Origin: Heliopora coerulea | Lineage: Eukaryota; Cnidaria; Anthozoa; Scleralcyonacea; Helioporidae | Direction of reading: 5' to 3' | DNA length: 64,000 bases | NCBI GenBank assembly: GCA_030142905.1 | Contig: JASJOG010000048.1 | Span: forward strand, 501,501 to 565,500 | In this document: piece after piece, positions 35,570 through 49,100 of the stretch | Numbering within the stretch: position 1 is the stretch's first letter | How the letters are laid out: each line of letters opens with the position of its first letter | Program-made: the position numbers and the translations under genes | Notes under the pieces: generated by a model | Told to the model about the DNA's origin: nothing | The model's database searches: none | Seen by the model: only the letters and a program-made list of their open reading frames with translations

Positions 35570-36060
35570 CTGAATGTCACCCTCAAATGTCCAGGGTGAC
35601 AAGAGGGAGTTTAGTGAACGTCACCCTCACCTAATCAGAAAAATTATTTCTTAGCCCCAGGTGGAGATGAAGCCGGCAATCTTCTGATGGCCGGTGACAC
35701 GTACTGACCATTGAGCTACCAAGACCGAGATCTCGAGCTAAGGCGTCTGTATACCGTTGGGAATAAATTGTTAGCAACTCTTTTACGTATTTTTCAAGGT
35801 CATCAGCATGATTGTTTGACGAACTACAATAACAGTATACACAAGTGTTAGTGTATTACGACATTATTATAGTATCCAGGCAGCACACAGACACAGACAC
35901 AGGCCGAACCAGCACCAGACCATGTGAGTCACGGTTACTCAGTAGTCAGGGCATCTCGCCGCTCATCATAAGGTTGCGGGTTGGATTCCGGAGTGAGACT
36001 CAGAAACCGTTTTTTTCAAGCGAACGAGCTTGACGAAGGTTCCTGTATTATAAGTAAATT
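35570..36060. repeat. Two tRNA-derived SINE-like units in opposite orientation
   Basis: On the minus strand near 35735-35645 lies GGTAGCTCAATGGTCAGTAC (A-box-like) and later GCCGGCTTCATCTCCACC (B-box-like). On the plus strand near 35925-36050 lies GGTTACTCAGTAGTCAGGGC, then GGTTGCGGGTTGGATTCC and a tail ACTCAGAAACCGTTTTTTTC...GCTTGACGAAGGTT. The same tail type occurs near 37324-37400 and 39965-40080. Confidence 0.5.
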
Positions 36061-36530
36061 TCAGATTTATGTGCCAAGTATTGATCTTACCATTATGGTA
36101 ATTATAGGGACCTTAAACAAACATTGCGGTAACTTCGAAGATGAAGTCCTTCATGGCTTCGTTCAATAGAATTTTTGTTTTTTTACAAAACAAAGAGATT
36201 AATTTTTAGTGTCAGAAGTGATCCAACGCGGTCCTTGTTCTGAATACCACGTAAGTCATAGCAGGAGCGGTGAAAGTTGTTCGTCGAGTTTATAGTCAAC
36301 GCAGTCAAGGTAATTCTTTAAAGAACTACAATGTATTTTGAAGGCTCAAAAACAGATACTAAGTATCCAATGCGACGTTAGTGATCTGTAGTTTCCTTTA
36401 AATGAAGAATTCAGGTTACCTTACCGCCAGTGCCATACTAGCTTGCTTAAGTTCACAAATTATCACTCTATCAGTCACTTGACTGAAAACAGTAATAGAA
36501 TTTCACTTCTCATAACAACTGAATGTAAGA

Positions 36531-37030
36531 TTACGTAACAGATGTAGTTTTTCTAACTGGTTTAACAGAAAAATATTGACAGTAATTTTTGAGATTTGGG
36601 CTGCAAACAGAATACTTGAAAAATGTCCACTGATGAGCCGCTGCACCTGAAACAAAAAAATTAACGGACTTTTTAAAATTCTGACGGTTGTGATTAACAC
36701 CGTGTTCAAGCCGTTTCTACGTGGATGTCACGGGGCTACGGTGGCTAAGTAGTCAGATCCACAGCCCCGTGCAACAGATATAGGAGGTAGAACCTGGGCT
36801 AACCTCTTAGACAGACTTATCGCAGAAGAATGTCATCATGGCAAATGCAAGATTGTGATTCAACCGGGCAAAATCTCAGGCGACCATAACGGGGAAAGCC
36901 GTTCAGCTTCTTTTTGGAAACCGACGCTTCAAATCAATGGAAATGGAGAAATCAAGAATAAAGCAATTTCAAGAGTCAGAGTCGTAGCCGAACGGCTTTC
37001 CCCGCTATGGTCGCTTGAGATTTTGCCCCG

Positions 37031-37066
<36 letters not shown>

Positions 37067-37071
37067 GAGAA

Positions 37072-37142
<71 letters not shown>

Positions 37143-40100
37143 TGAGATGGATTGATAGATGGATGGATTTAAACACTTCGGCCAATACAATCTCGTATCC
37201 CGTGTTAATGTCGGCCAATACACCCTCGTATGCCTTGTAAATCTCGCTCTTCAATGCTTGAGACAAAATTGCTAATGAAAAAATTTGTAGCAGTTTGATG
37301 TTTGAGAAACGCGAGAGCTTGGATATATTAGGGTAGATGAACGATCTTCAAGCTCGACACTCAGAAAATTATTTCTGAGCCCCAAACGGGGATCGAACCC
37401 GCAAATGAAAGAAACGTGTTCTTTCTTTATCTACCAAAAGGCCTTTGCTCGAAACGTTGGGATCCTTTGAGATCAGTCACGGCAGTAACCAATATTTGAA
37501 CTTTTTATTTTAACACTGTCAACGCAGTATTCTGTTTTTACATCGCAGCTCCTGTTGTTGTCGTCTCTGATATAATGAGGCGGCAATTTATGCTTACATT
37601 TTTTTTCTGGAAATCAGTTTGAATTCAGTAGCCTGACAGTTACGGTCAACGAGTTTTTTGTAACGAAGATTCTTTTTCTCAATGCCAACCGTGGTTCAGA
37701 ATATGTACCATAGCTGAGAAAGTCATTTCATCAAGTGCTACCTTTTCCAGTGAAATGTTTCATTGCATACGCTACCTCAGAATCCTACATTTACCTAAGT
37801 TGTCAATTGATAAACGAATAATTTTCAAGCTTGTTTGTTTAGCCTGCCGAATACGTTTTGTTGCAAGAAACCAATGATTACAAGAAAAGTGGAAAGTCTG
37901 TTGTCCGGCTTGTTATGCAATTTCATAAAATAGATTAACTGACAATGGACATATGTTGTGACCTTATAAAACATGGTTTTTGTTAACTACACTTGTGAAA
38001 TAATTGCTTTAAAAACCGTGTTAAAGGTACTTTTTCTTCAAATACATTTGACTAATATGATTTTTTTTCGTCGTAATGTATTCTTAGTTACAACGCCGTC
38101 GAGAGCCAAAGCGGGCCCCGGGTCAAAGTTTGGATGCAGGTCTCTCCAAGCCTCCAATATTTTTAGTTCTAACGGCGTTATCGTGAAGTAAATAACTAAA
38201 CGGAAGCCATTGCATTTTCATTATATTAAAGATGTAAAAAAGTCTTTTCACCTAATATTTATGAATTTATTCACCTAAAATACGTTTGTATGTTACGTTC
38301 TACACAAAGTGAAGTACTAAAAGTACAAAAAGCAAATAATATAGCCTCTGATAATGTACGATAGCCTCTCTTTTTTTCATTCGCGCGTTGCTGCTTCCCT
38401 CGCCTTTTTTGGGCGCCGGATTTATGTTGGTACGAGGACATCACACGATAATCACTGGTCATATCGATCAGGTTGTATGAAAGCCCTGAAGCCGGTTGTG
38501 ACTTGTAGAAACAAAATGAAATATAATATCCAGACAGGGCGACAGATTGCGCCGAGTTATGTCTAATTTAATTTAGACTTCACACCACACAGTCGGTTTT
38601 CGCTAAATTTGCTTTGTTTCAATTTTGTATATTTGAATAAACAACAACCTAAAAAGTATCATAAATTCAAAGCAAAACAACAGTGATAAAGTAAAAAAGG
38701 CTCACAAAGTCGTTTGTCTTCCTGATTTAATTTTGACTTCTTTGTCTGTTGGATGCGGACGCAACCTTGAAATTTGAACCTTTATAAACAAACCAAGTGT
38801 TCTCTTGCGGCTAGATCGCGTATTCCCAGACAAAATAGCAATGTTGATTGACAAGTCGGCTTGAGAAACTTAAAACCGCTATTTACGAGGCAGAAAATAC
38901 TTCATCGTCAGTTCGTCACAGAGAAATATTATTTTAGATATGCATTGATATTTACTTGAAAAAAATCAAAGTGAAGCGTGTTAAAAATTTTGGGGGCCAA
39001 CTTTCTGGGCCCGGGCCCCGGGGCAAGTACTCCCCCTACCCCCCCCCCCCTCTCTCGACACTAATGCTTGGTTATAAACATATATACAAACTTAAAACTA
39101 ATATATTGCTGTATTGAGGTTTCGGAAGTTTGTTTTGACTGACATGCGTGACTTCATGTCTACACAAAGTGAACTTATCCATGTTACTACATTAACTTCT
39201 GCTCTCATAAGTTCACTTTGGAGTAAGCCCAGCGAGGACTCTGCTAGGTTTTAAAGTTCCTAAATAATATACCGAATTTGCTTCACAAATACAAACCATA
39301 TTCTCCTTCAATATTGGCTGCAACAATTGCCCCACTGAATCCAGGATAGTATTTTGCTATGCGTAAAATTGCATATTCTGCTGCTTTTGTTGGACTCATC
39401 CCACTCCGCATGCTTTCCACTGCTTGATAACTGCAAGAAAAATATGCTCAAATTTAAAAGGCATCTTTGAGGCATCTTAATGGCCATGAAAGTCCTTGAA
39501 ATTAAAAGTCAAAATCTAAGGTTTAAAAATGCTTGCAAAAAAGGAATATAGAGTTTGCAAGTCTTTAATTTGCGGTTTTTAAGGCTAAATCTAATGTTCG
39601 CATTCTGGGGTAGCAAATGGTTTAAAAAGTAAATTTGAAGTACTTTTAATAACAAGTGCATTTTTAAAGTGCTTCGGTAGCGCTGTAAAATGTGCTTGTT
39701 AGAAACTGAAATTTTCAACAGTTAGTGAATCTATACACCTAAAGGTGATTTCACACGGGACAACGATTTTTAACGCAACGAATGTTGTACAAAAATTGTC
39801 TATAACGTGTGATTTGAGTAACGTATCTGTTGAAATTTTTTAACGGCAACTTAGTTGCATTAAATTTCTTCACTAAAAATCCTGCCATAAGACATCATTT
39901 AAACTGATCCATTTTAGAAATGAGGGAGCTTGGTGATATCTTGAATCATTACGATAGATAAACGTTCGTCAAGCTCTATCCTCAGAAATACAATTTATGA
40001 GTCCCAGACGGTTTCATCAGAAGGTTGGGGCTCAGAAATCGTTTTTCTGAAGATAGCGTTTGACGAACGTTCATCTATCATTCAATCATTTAAATTAAAA

Positions 40101-43100
40101 GTCATCTGAATATGTATAAAGCTTTTAAATTATGGCAAGAAGTGGAGAGAATTTTGAAGAACGTTCACGTCTTTGTGGCGTTACTACCTTTACTGTATTG
40201 TCAAATGTGTCTCCGTTACAATCCCAATCGACTACACTTCTCATACCACCTAACCATAGTTTATGTCCGAGTTCTTTCGGGCGACAAGTGTTCAACGTTG
40301 GACGCAAGAGCAACGATAAAAAAAATAATGTACTTCTCGCTCAAATTTGGGAAAGTTGTTTTCTATTTTGTCTGTTGTCTCCGAACTATTCGAGAAATTA
40401 GTTTACGTTCAAATAAACAACTTTTTAAAGAGAAATAATATCACAAAGGAACAACCTGTATGGTTTGGGGAAAGCGTTCTGACACCGTTCTCACTGCAGA
40501 TCACAACTGATTCATTCTTGATTAACATGGATTAATTTACACAGTAAATGGTGTCCTCTTACTTGATTTTAAAAAAAGCGTTTAGTTCTTTAGAGCATAA
40601 GCAACTGCTTATAAAGCTCAATTTATACAGAGTAAAGGGTAAAGCACTGTGCTGGTTACTTCTTAAGTAGCAGATTACAAGTATTTAAAATTAATATTAT
40701 ATCATCGCGAAGCTCAGTTCGTTGTGGTGTGTCACAGGGGTCGAACCAGGGATCACTCTTCTTCTCGTTGTATATAATCTATCAAATTGCTTAAAAGATT
40801 CCACACACCATGTATACAGATGATATCAACTTAACTGTGCATGGAAAAATACCGTAGAACTTAGAGTTAAAACTAAACAGTGAAGCCAGCGAGATACACG
40901 AGTACTTATTACCATTAAATTAACCCTCGTACAGAGAATACAGAATATATGTGGGATAGATCCCGCCAAAGGCTTTCAAACCTGTCTAATCAGTCAGAAA
41001 TTAAACTTTCGATTGATTATAATGAAATAAAGTGGGTACCTACTTCAAAAAGACTTGGTATAATTATTGATGAAAATCTACAGAGGAACGTGCAAGTCAA
41101 TTGCACCAGCAAGAAGGTTCCAAAAGGAATAATTGTAATTTTAAGGCGAGCAACGCCATTTGTCTTCGAAGGTACAACTACAAAGATCGTGTACAAATCA
41201 TTCGTTTTACCTCATTTGGATCTGGAATTAAACTTATGGGTTCATTTTACAAAATACCATGAAAATAGAATCTAACAAACTGTGCACTATGTAGAAATTG
41301 TAGTACTCTACCGAAAAGCGAGAAAACAAGATATTTATGTTTCTAGCGAAGTCCCTTCATTCGAAACGGTATATCGTTTTCTCGTTCTTTTGTACGGAGT
41401 ACTGCCTATAAAAATTTACGTCATTCAGAACTGCCTCTATTCTTGTACACCATGTATACGGTCTCAAAGATATATTCTGTTTAACTTGTATTGAACCAAA
41501 GCACGCAACAGAGAGTAAAATTGCTTGTTAAAATGCAGTTGTCACCGTTTTCCGTAAAAATCCTTTGAGGGCAAGACTTTGTAAGGGCATCAGGGATGTT
41601 AAATTGCAAGGGTGCATTAGATACTGTCTTACTTGAAAGACGAAATCTGCGGCTTTTCGCTGCTCACCTCGGCAGAAACCTCATCATGACGTCTCCATCA
41701 CCTGTGGCTGCCGCTCCTCCTACTTCGCTATCGGCATAAGAACCAGCTCCCGCAATAGGTGAGTCGCCAACACGACTAAACATACGACAGAAAAAATAGG
41801 TTACAGAGCATATAGTACAAAGAAACACAGTAAGAAAAAATGAGTGTTAGAGACTGTACAGCTTACAAACACTGAAATCTCTATTTACCCAACAGAAGTA
41901 TTGCAAAATGTCGCAGGCCTGATCAAGTGGCTTTGTATTATGTAGATTTTAGTTTGATATATTTTGAATCATAATGCATCTACTTGGAACAAAGTGATAG
42001 TTAAGTATGAAGAACTATGATTTCATGCCCGACGTATTCCTGGACAGCCGTAGGAACCACCTGTAAGGGACATATCTGGCATTCGGAAGGAGGACGTACA
42101 AGCTGCAATTACTGACTAAAGTTATCGTCCCAGAATTTTGTCCCAGAATATATAAAGTTCAACGGTTTAAATATGAGTTGTAGTTCCAGTCTTTAGAGTT
42201 CAGCATTTACACCAAGCAAGCTAACAACTTCAACCCATTGCCTGATTTCTGATTTAACATGTCGAAAGTTGACAATTTTAATAAATCACGAGATCTGCTA
42301 GAAATATTTTATTTCCCAACAGCCACTCCTATATGATGATAATTAGTGACCTGCACTATTGATATTATATCAATGATTCAATTACAAATATTTCATTGGC
42401 CTCCATATTCAATGGTAAAGATACACGGAAATTTTGACGCTAGTTTCTTCAATAAATGGCAGTACGCGACGAATTCTAGCAAACTGAACCGAAATTTCAA
42501 CAACTGAAATAATTTAAATTTTTAGCCATAGTACACAGGCATTACCCTGCAATTTTATGATTTAATCCATTAGTCGACGTTCCGGCTGCCACATGTCCTT
42601 CTTCGTCAATTACGATCATACCTAGTAAAAAGAAATAGAGCTAAAATAAGATTAAAAGATGGACATACTGTTTTATTGCTCAACATCTGTAAATAAGAAC
42701 ATACCAGTTACAATAGAACATACCTATTGTATCATGATTATCCATAGCTGTAAATGTAGAGGGTTCACCTTTTTCGCGGGATTTCCTGTTTTCAGAAATG
42801 GTCAATTGAGTTAAGCGCACCAGTGATATTCTAGTACATAAATAATATTCTGCCCCCTCTCAGCAAGTTCTTCTCTTTTCACGACATTGCAAGGAGGTGT
42901 ATTGGAAACAAGTTGATGATGTCGGGGGTGAAAAAAAATGTTAGATTTACCTTCCATTTAAGAAAATGATAATAATGAACTTATCTAAAAGCCTGCTTCA
43001 TATATAAACTAAAACGTTTTGCGACCAAAATGTAAATCTTGATTCAATTTTTTATTACATCACTCCATAAATAGACTCGGACTAACATCTCATATAAAGA

Positions 43101-46100
43101 AAAAAGTAATCTCGAACCAAAGACTAGAAAAATTTAAGGGCGACGATGTCATTTAGAAATGTGAAAACGACTCCTCCTTGACTCCCGAGGCTCGTGATTA
43201 CCAACGTGATTAATCTTTATAAACTTTAATCCGTTCTTTAGTTTAGTTTTAATTTCCTTAGTTGGGGTGGGGGGGAAATGTACAAACTATAACAATGCAT
43301 TAATGGCGTAGCAATATTGCGGGCTGAGGGCAAGCCACCTCTCACCAGACCTCTGAAGGGCTGCTTGTCGGGAAATTATGCACTTTGCCTGAGGATTCTG
43401 TTGTGCGAAGACGTGGGACAATCCAGTAACGGAGGGACGATGAAACTATTGGTAATTGGAAAGAAGTGACTACCGTTTACAAATAATAACACGTCACACT
43501 GTTTTTCACAAGAACCTGAGGAAAAATTAATTGGAAGGGAGAAAGAACGAGCAGTGAGACAACTAGGGTGGAGAAGTTCTGTTCAAGCCTAGTCACGTGT
43601 GCTGACATGATTCACTTCTCGGTCGGTAAGCGACAGAGATTTCCGTTCAGCGCACATTCTGAAAGTAAATGAAATTCAAGATGAAATTTTCAGAAATATA
43701 CATGCTCTAATTACAGCTACTACTGAAAAGAAAACTCAGTGAAAAAACTAACCTTTAAACGTCTTGCACTGTTAAGTTGCTTATGTCGAAAAAATCAAGT
43801 TAGTATTATTTAATATTACATTTTTAATCGGTTAATCTACGAAAATTTCGCACAATTGCAAAATTCTCAAGTTTTCTGATCGAGACCTACCAGCTGACCA
43901 ACTGGCTCAACCGTTTGTGCACTGACAGTAAATAAATAGTCCTAAGAATTTAAATTGTTTCCATCGACATCTCGAAAACTTCGTTAAAGCATTTAGCAGT
44001 CCAGATGATTGTAATACTGCGCTACGTCAGGAGAAAAATTTTTGTTAATTCTATATCCCTTGAACTGTTGACATATTCCTGTGGTATTCCTTTCCTGTTA
44101 TCTTTTTACTTTTCGTATTGCAATCGTTATTTGCAATTGTACCCATTATTAATTTAGTCGTTAGGGTATCCAATTGTAAACAATTACCCAGTTATGTTTA
44201 ACTTGAACCATTTACTAATGAGATAATAGACAACGAATAAACAAAGACTTACGTTTTTGACCATGGCCATATACCACACCCACTTGTTGGAATTTTAGAA
44301 TACTCGCGCCACACTACAAATTCCACGCTACGCCACTGCAACGCACAATTTTGTCACTGTATTGGATCTTACATAAAAATAGACGTACCTCGTTCTGTCT
44401 GGATGATAGGGTCCACACGATGTTTTTGGATCAGGAGTAACGTTCTAAATTTAGTAGAACAGAGTAGTATACATGTTGTTTTTATCGTGATGTTTGTTCT
44501 AAACGTGATAGCTTGCCTTTCATATATCGCACGTGCCCTTGCGTTACAAGCTTCTAACCTTATCTACGGTTAGATAATCTAGGAATAGAGCTCGAAGATA
44601 TGATTCAACTGCACAGAGCGAAATGATAAAAAGGCAAACTTAAACATCCTCAAATTGGTATGACTACTTGTAGAAGATGAATATGCTAAATTTTTATATT
44701 TTGCCTTAAAAGACTTAAGTATGTAATGCAAACAAGTGCACACATACATATCACAGCTAGAAATGAGCGTGCATGCTCATCTATGCTCTGGAAATTATTC
44801 TAAGCCCCTATGTTAAATCAAAGTTGAAACCCTTTAATTTTCTTCAAGATGCTCTAACTTTGGATTATCAACAGGTTTTGCATAAGTTCTATCGTCATCA
44901 AGATTGAAAACTTTTCTAAAGCCACAGGCACATGATAGAATATTCAAGGCAACTTCGCAGCAATTACTGAAATAGCATGGACAAGGAAAATGTTTACAGG
45001 CACCACGTCACATTTGAATTAGAATTTGGCATTACGTTACAAATAAAAGGTCTTTTGGCAGCGTTGGGCTTTATCTGATATACACCCTCAGTGATTTTAT
45101 TTGCTCAAATTTACCATATTAAAACACCCTTTCGCGTACGCCGGTTAACGTTCCACACGACAGCACAAACAACATTGATCTGCACTTTGTCCCGTTCTTT
45201 AGCAAGCTTATGAGCACTTTCATCATTACCAAGCTGTCAGATTCTCACTTTATTTCAAATATGCTAACAAAAACTTTAAAAGTTTTTGTAAACAGTGTAA
45301 TTTACTAGATGACAATGTAAACCGGCAACTGTGCCTAATGTGCTCATCTCCCTCACGTTTACCCCCATTTGAGAGACCTGGTTACAATCTATGGTCGCAC
45401 TGCTACTCAAAGTTGTAAGATAACCGAAAAAACAACGAAAAAAAACAAATGCTACCTTCTCACAAACATAAGTAAACAGTGAGTACTTCGTTTCTTCTCG
45501 GACAACGAAATTCGTATTCGGATATCGTAGGAAGTCAGATCCTTTTCAAATTGTGGCAATTCGTTCACCAATGATTGAGAAACCAAATAGGTGTATCCTT
45601 GAATGTTATTACTTAGTGTTTGTAGGTCTCCTATCGATAACTTTAGAACTCTATGCCGTCAGGGAAAAGATTTCCACTTTGTTTTAATAGAAGTATAGCA
45701 ATAAAAGTTTACAAACCTTCCAAAAATTAGGTTGGCAATCGTTCTGTTTCCATTCTTTCCAAATGTTGCTTGTTTGAAAAAGAACATAAATTATGATTAA
45801 AATATCACATCTCGTATGAGGGTCATGTAAATTAAAGGAGTGATGTAGCGCTTGCGTGACTTCTCGTTTTTTGGAAGGTGCAATCTTGGAAAAAACAGCT
45901 GATCGAGGGAACTTCTTAAAATTTTGACTTATCGTGAATTACTTTACTGTTAATCTACACCCCCGCCTCCTCCGCCTGTTCAATTTTTGTTGTATCAAGC
46001 AATGCCATTTCGAAAGACGTCTGGCACAGCAAGGAATAACACTGGAAGGGAATGCGAAGGATGTAGGTTTATGAGTTCCAAAACAAGGAAATTGTACCTT

Positions 46101-49100
46101 TTCTAGCATTTTGGTTCTTGTCTCAACAGGTTTGGTTTAACATAGGGGTTGAACTTTTTGTCTGCAGAAATTGTGTTTGTTCTTGATTGTCCAAAATCAA
46201 AGAAATCACACGAGCGTGTTCTTGTTCTTCTGAACAATCTAAATCTCAGCAGCAATTCTATATATGTGTATATTGGAATTATAAGCTAAACACGGCGTTA
46301 AGACGATGGACTTGAACATTAAGTTCGGGTTTGAGTTTCTTAATATGTAGCCCTTCTTTGATTTTAAGAGAAAGGACAAATTTTTTGCCACTGTAACGGG
46401 AATTACATCCCGCACAAGTAAACTGATATACCACATAAGATTTAAGCTCTCCAGCAATCAGGTCTTTAAAACTAAAAAGATTCTTACTTTTGTATGGTGA
46501 AAAAACAAGTGTGATCTCTAGGTCGGTGCATAACCGTTGTATAAGTGACTTGAGTTTGCGTTGTGTATTTTTGAGTAAAAGCTGGTGTATGGTAGTTTGA
46601 AGTAGCGTGTATTTCGTTTGTCATCTTCTGTGTGTTTTGTTTTGTCAGAATGGCTTGGTTCTTCATTGTATTTACTGATGACTTTGCTTATTATGTGGAA
46701 AGGAATTGAGTTACGTTTAAGAGTAAAAATAAGTTTGTTGAAGTCTTCTTTGAAGCCGGTTTCCGTGATATTTATTTTGCGGGTCCCATCAATTAGTGTT
46801 TTTATCAGTCCTACCTTATAATTCATGGGTGAGAAACTCAAAAAATTCACGAGCAGACCGGTGTATGTTTTTTTTTGTGAAAAGTAGTTGTAGTGCAGGT
46901 GTTTGTTGATTTGGTTACCAAAACATCTAAGAATGGAAGTTTACCATTTTTGTCCTTTTCAAAAGTAAATTTGATGTTAACATGTTGACGTTTTAAATAA
47001 TCGAGAAATAGCATCGCGTCGTGCTCATTGTGAAATACGCAAAAGCTGTCGTCAACATATCTACGATAAAATAAAACACTGGTTTCGTCGTAATTTTCCA
47101 ACCAAAGTTGTTCATGGTAACCCATGAAGAGGTTGGCTAGTACTGGCGCTAAGGAAGAACCCATAGCTACTTCGTCAACTTCATCTTAAATAAAAAATGG
47201 GTCTGTGATGTAGCAAATAGAAACAATTGTTTGAGATCTTTTCTGTTGATTGGAAAGTTAGGGTTGTCATCGAAAATTAAATTTACAGCAATGTCAATAG
47301 TTTCTTGTAAGGGAATGTTAGTAAAAAGGCTTTCTACATCGAAAGATATTAGAAAATTGTTATTGAGGTCTAAGTTGATTATTTCTTCAACAAAAGAAAA
47401 AGAATCCTTAGTCGTGTGTTTATCTGGTATGAGAGATGACAGAATGGAACATAAATATTTGGCTAATTTGCAGTTGTAAGCGTTAATGGAAGATACTATC
47501 GGTCGAAGAGGAGGAGCTGAGTTCGGTTCTCATTGTTCATGCAGTTTAGGTAAACCGTAAGATCTAGCTGGTTGTGAGCCTTTGGGAAAGATGTTGTAAT
47601 AGGTGTTATCATCTAAAGAGCCTTGATTTTTCAGTTTTCTAAGCAGACGCTGTAGTTTAGCTTCTCTTGTAATACTATAATTAGTGATCAGTCTAAATTC
47701 AAGCGCTTAGATAAGGATCCTACACACTTCAGAGAAGCACAAAAACACACAGAAGATGACAAACGAAATACACGCTACCATACACCTACCATACACCGGC
47801 TTTTACTCAAAAATAACACAACGCAAACTCAAGTCACTTATACAACGGTTATGCACCGACCTAGAGATCACACTTGTCTTTTCACCATACAAAAGTAAGA
47901 ATCTTTTTAGTTTTAAAGACCCGATTGCTGGAGAGCTTAAATCTTATGTGGTATATCAGTTTACTTTTGCGGGATGTAATTCCGGTTACATTGGCGAAAC
48001 CACTCGTCACCTCACCACTCGGATCAATGAGCACACACAAACTGACAAACATTCCCACGTATTCAAACACCTTCAAAAATCCTCTGCTTGCAAACGTCAG
48101 TATAACTCCTCATGTTTTAAAATCATAGACTCCGATAAATTTGTCCTTTCTCTTAAAATCAAAGAAGCGCTACATATTAAGAAACTCAAACCCGAACTTA
48201 ATGTTCAAGTCCATCATCTTAACACCATGTTTAGCTAATAATTCCAATATACACATATATATATAATTTTTTTCTTCTTCTTCTTAACTGTTCTTGTCCA
48301 CCACACTTCACTAACAATTGTACATCTTGCTTTCAACGCCTACCACCTCCATTAACCAGTCGCACCTTTGTAATTAATCATTCTGACACACGTGTGAGAA
48401 TTTATATTAGATGAGTCATACACTTGTAATGTTTATCAGGTCGCATATAAATATCGCTTGTAAATAACCTATTATCATTTGCACTGAAGATGGCATGAGT
48501 TTTGCTGAAACATGTATGCAATAAAGAAATTTGTCGTTTTCTTAAAGTGTTTGTGCAACGAAAAATAAATTTCTTAAAGTTTTCATTTTCCAAAAATTGT
48601 TACAACGATGAACAATGTGGTTTCCAGCTCTTATACATCTCACTTCCTTCTTGAGATCTTTCGACTTGTTTGAGGTGACCACGACGTTTCCAGCAGTACA
48701 CAAGAATAATTATATTTTTGTCATTATTTAAAGAAATCTCTGAAAACATTCCACGTTCATCCGTCTCATAAACTGAATATTGCAATACCAAAAACACCAT
48801 AGCCATGGCAACACATCAGGTTTTAGAAGGAAAGTCTATTTTGAGCAAAATTAAATTTCCAAGTTTCAGAACGATAAATTTCAAGACCCAGTCGGGACCA
48901 GTTTCAAGACCCAACTTTAGAGCCCGTAGCTGGTAATCGAGGCTGGGAATCGAGCCTGCGAAACTGCGAGTCTATACAAGGCTTTGCGAAGTGAGCTACA
49001 AGGCTGTTGCCGAGAGCTTGACTGCGATTTTGTATTATTATGGTGGTTATACAGAGGAAGGAAAGGGTATCTCCATGAAATATCAGCTACTTACATGTAC

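Noticed and set aside
36976..37266. Minus-strand Ser-Leu repeat frames
   Set aside because: They come from the GA microsatellite next to the foldback element.
46239..46457. Minus-strand frame [18 protein letters not shown]
   Set aside because: It is an alternate-frame shadow of the GIY-YIG domain, as shown by the same shadow in the inverted copy at 47874-48128.
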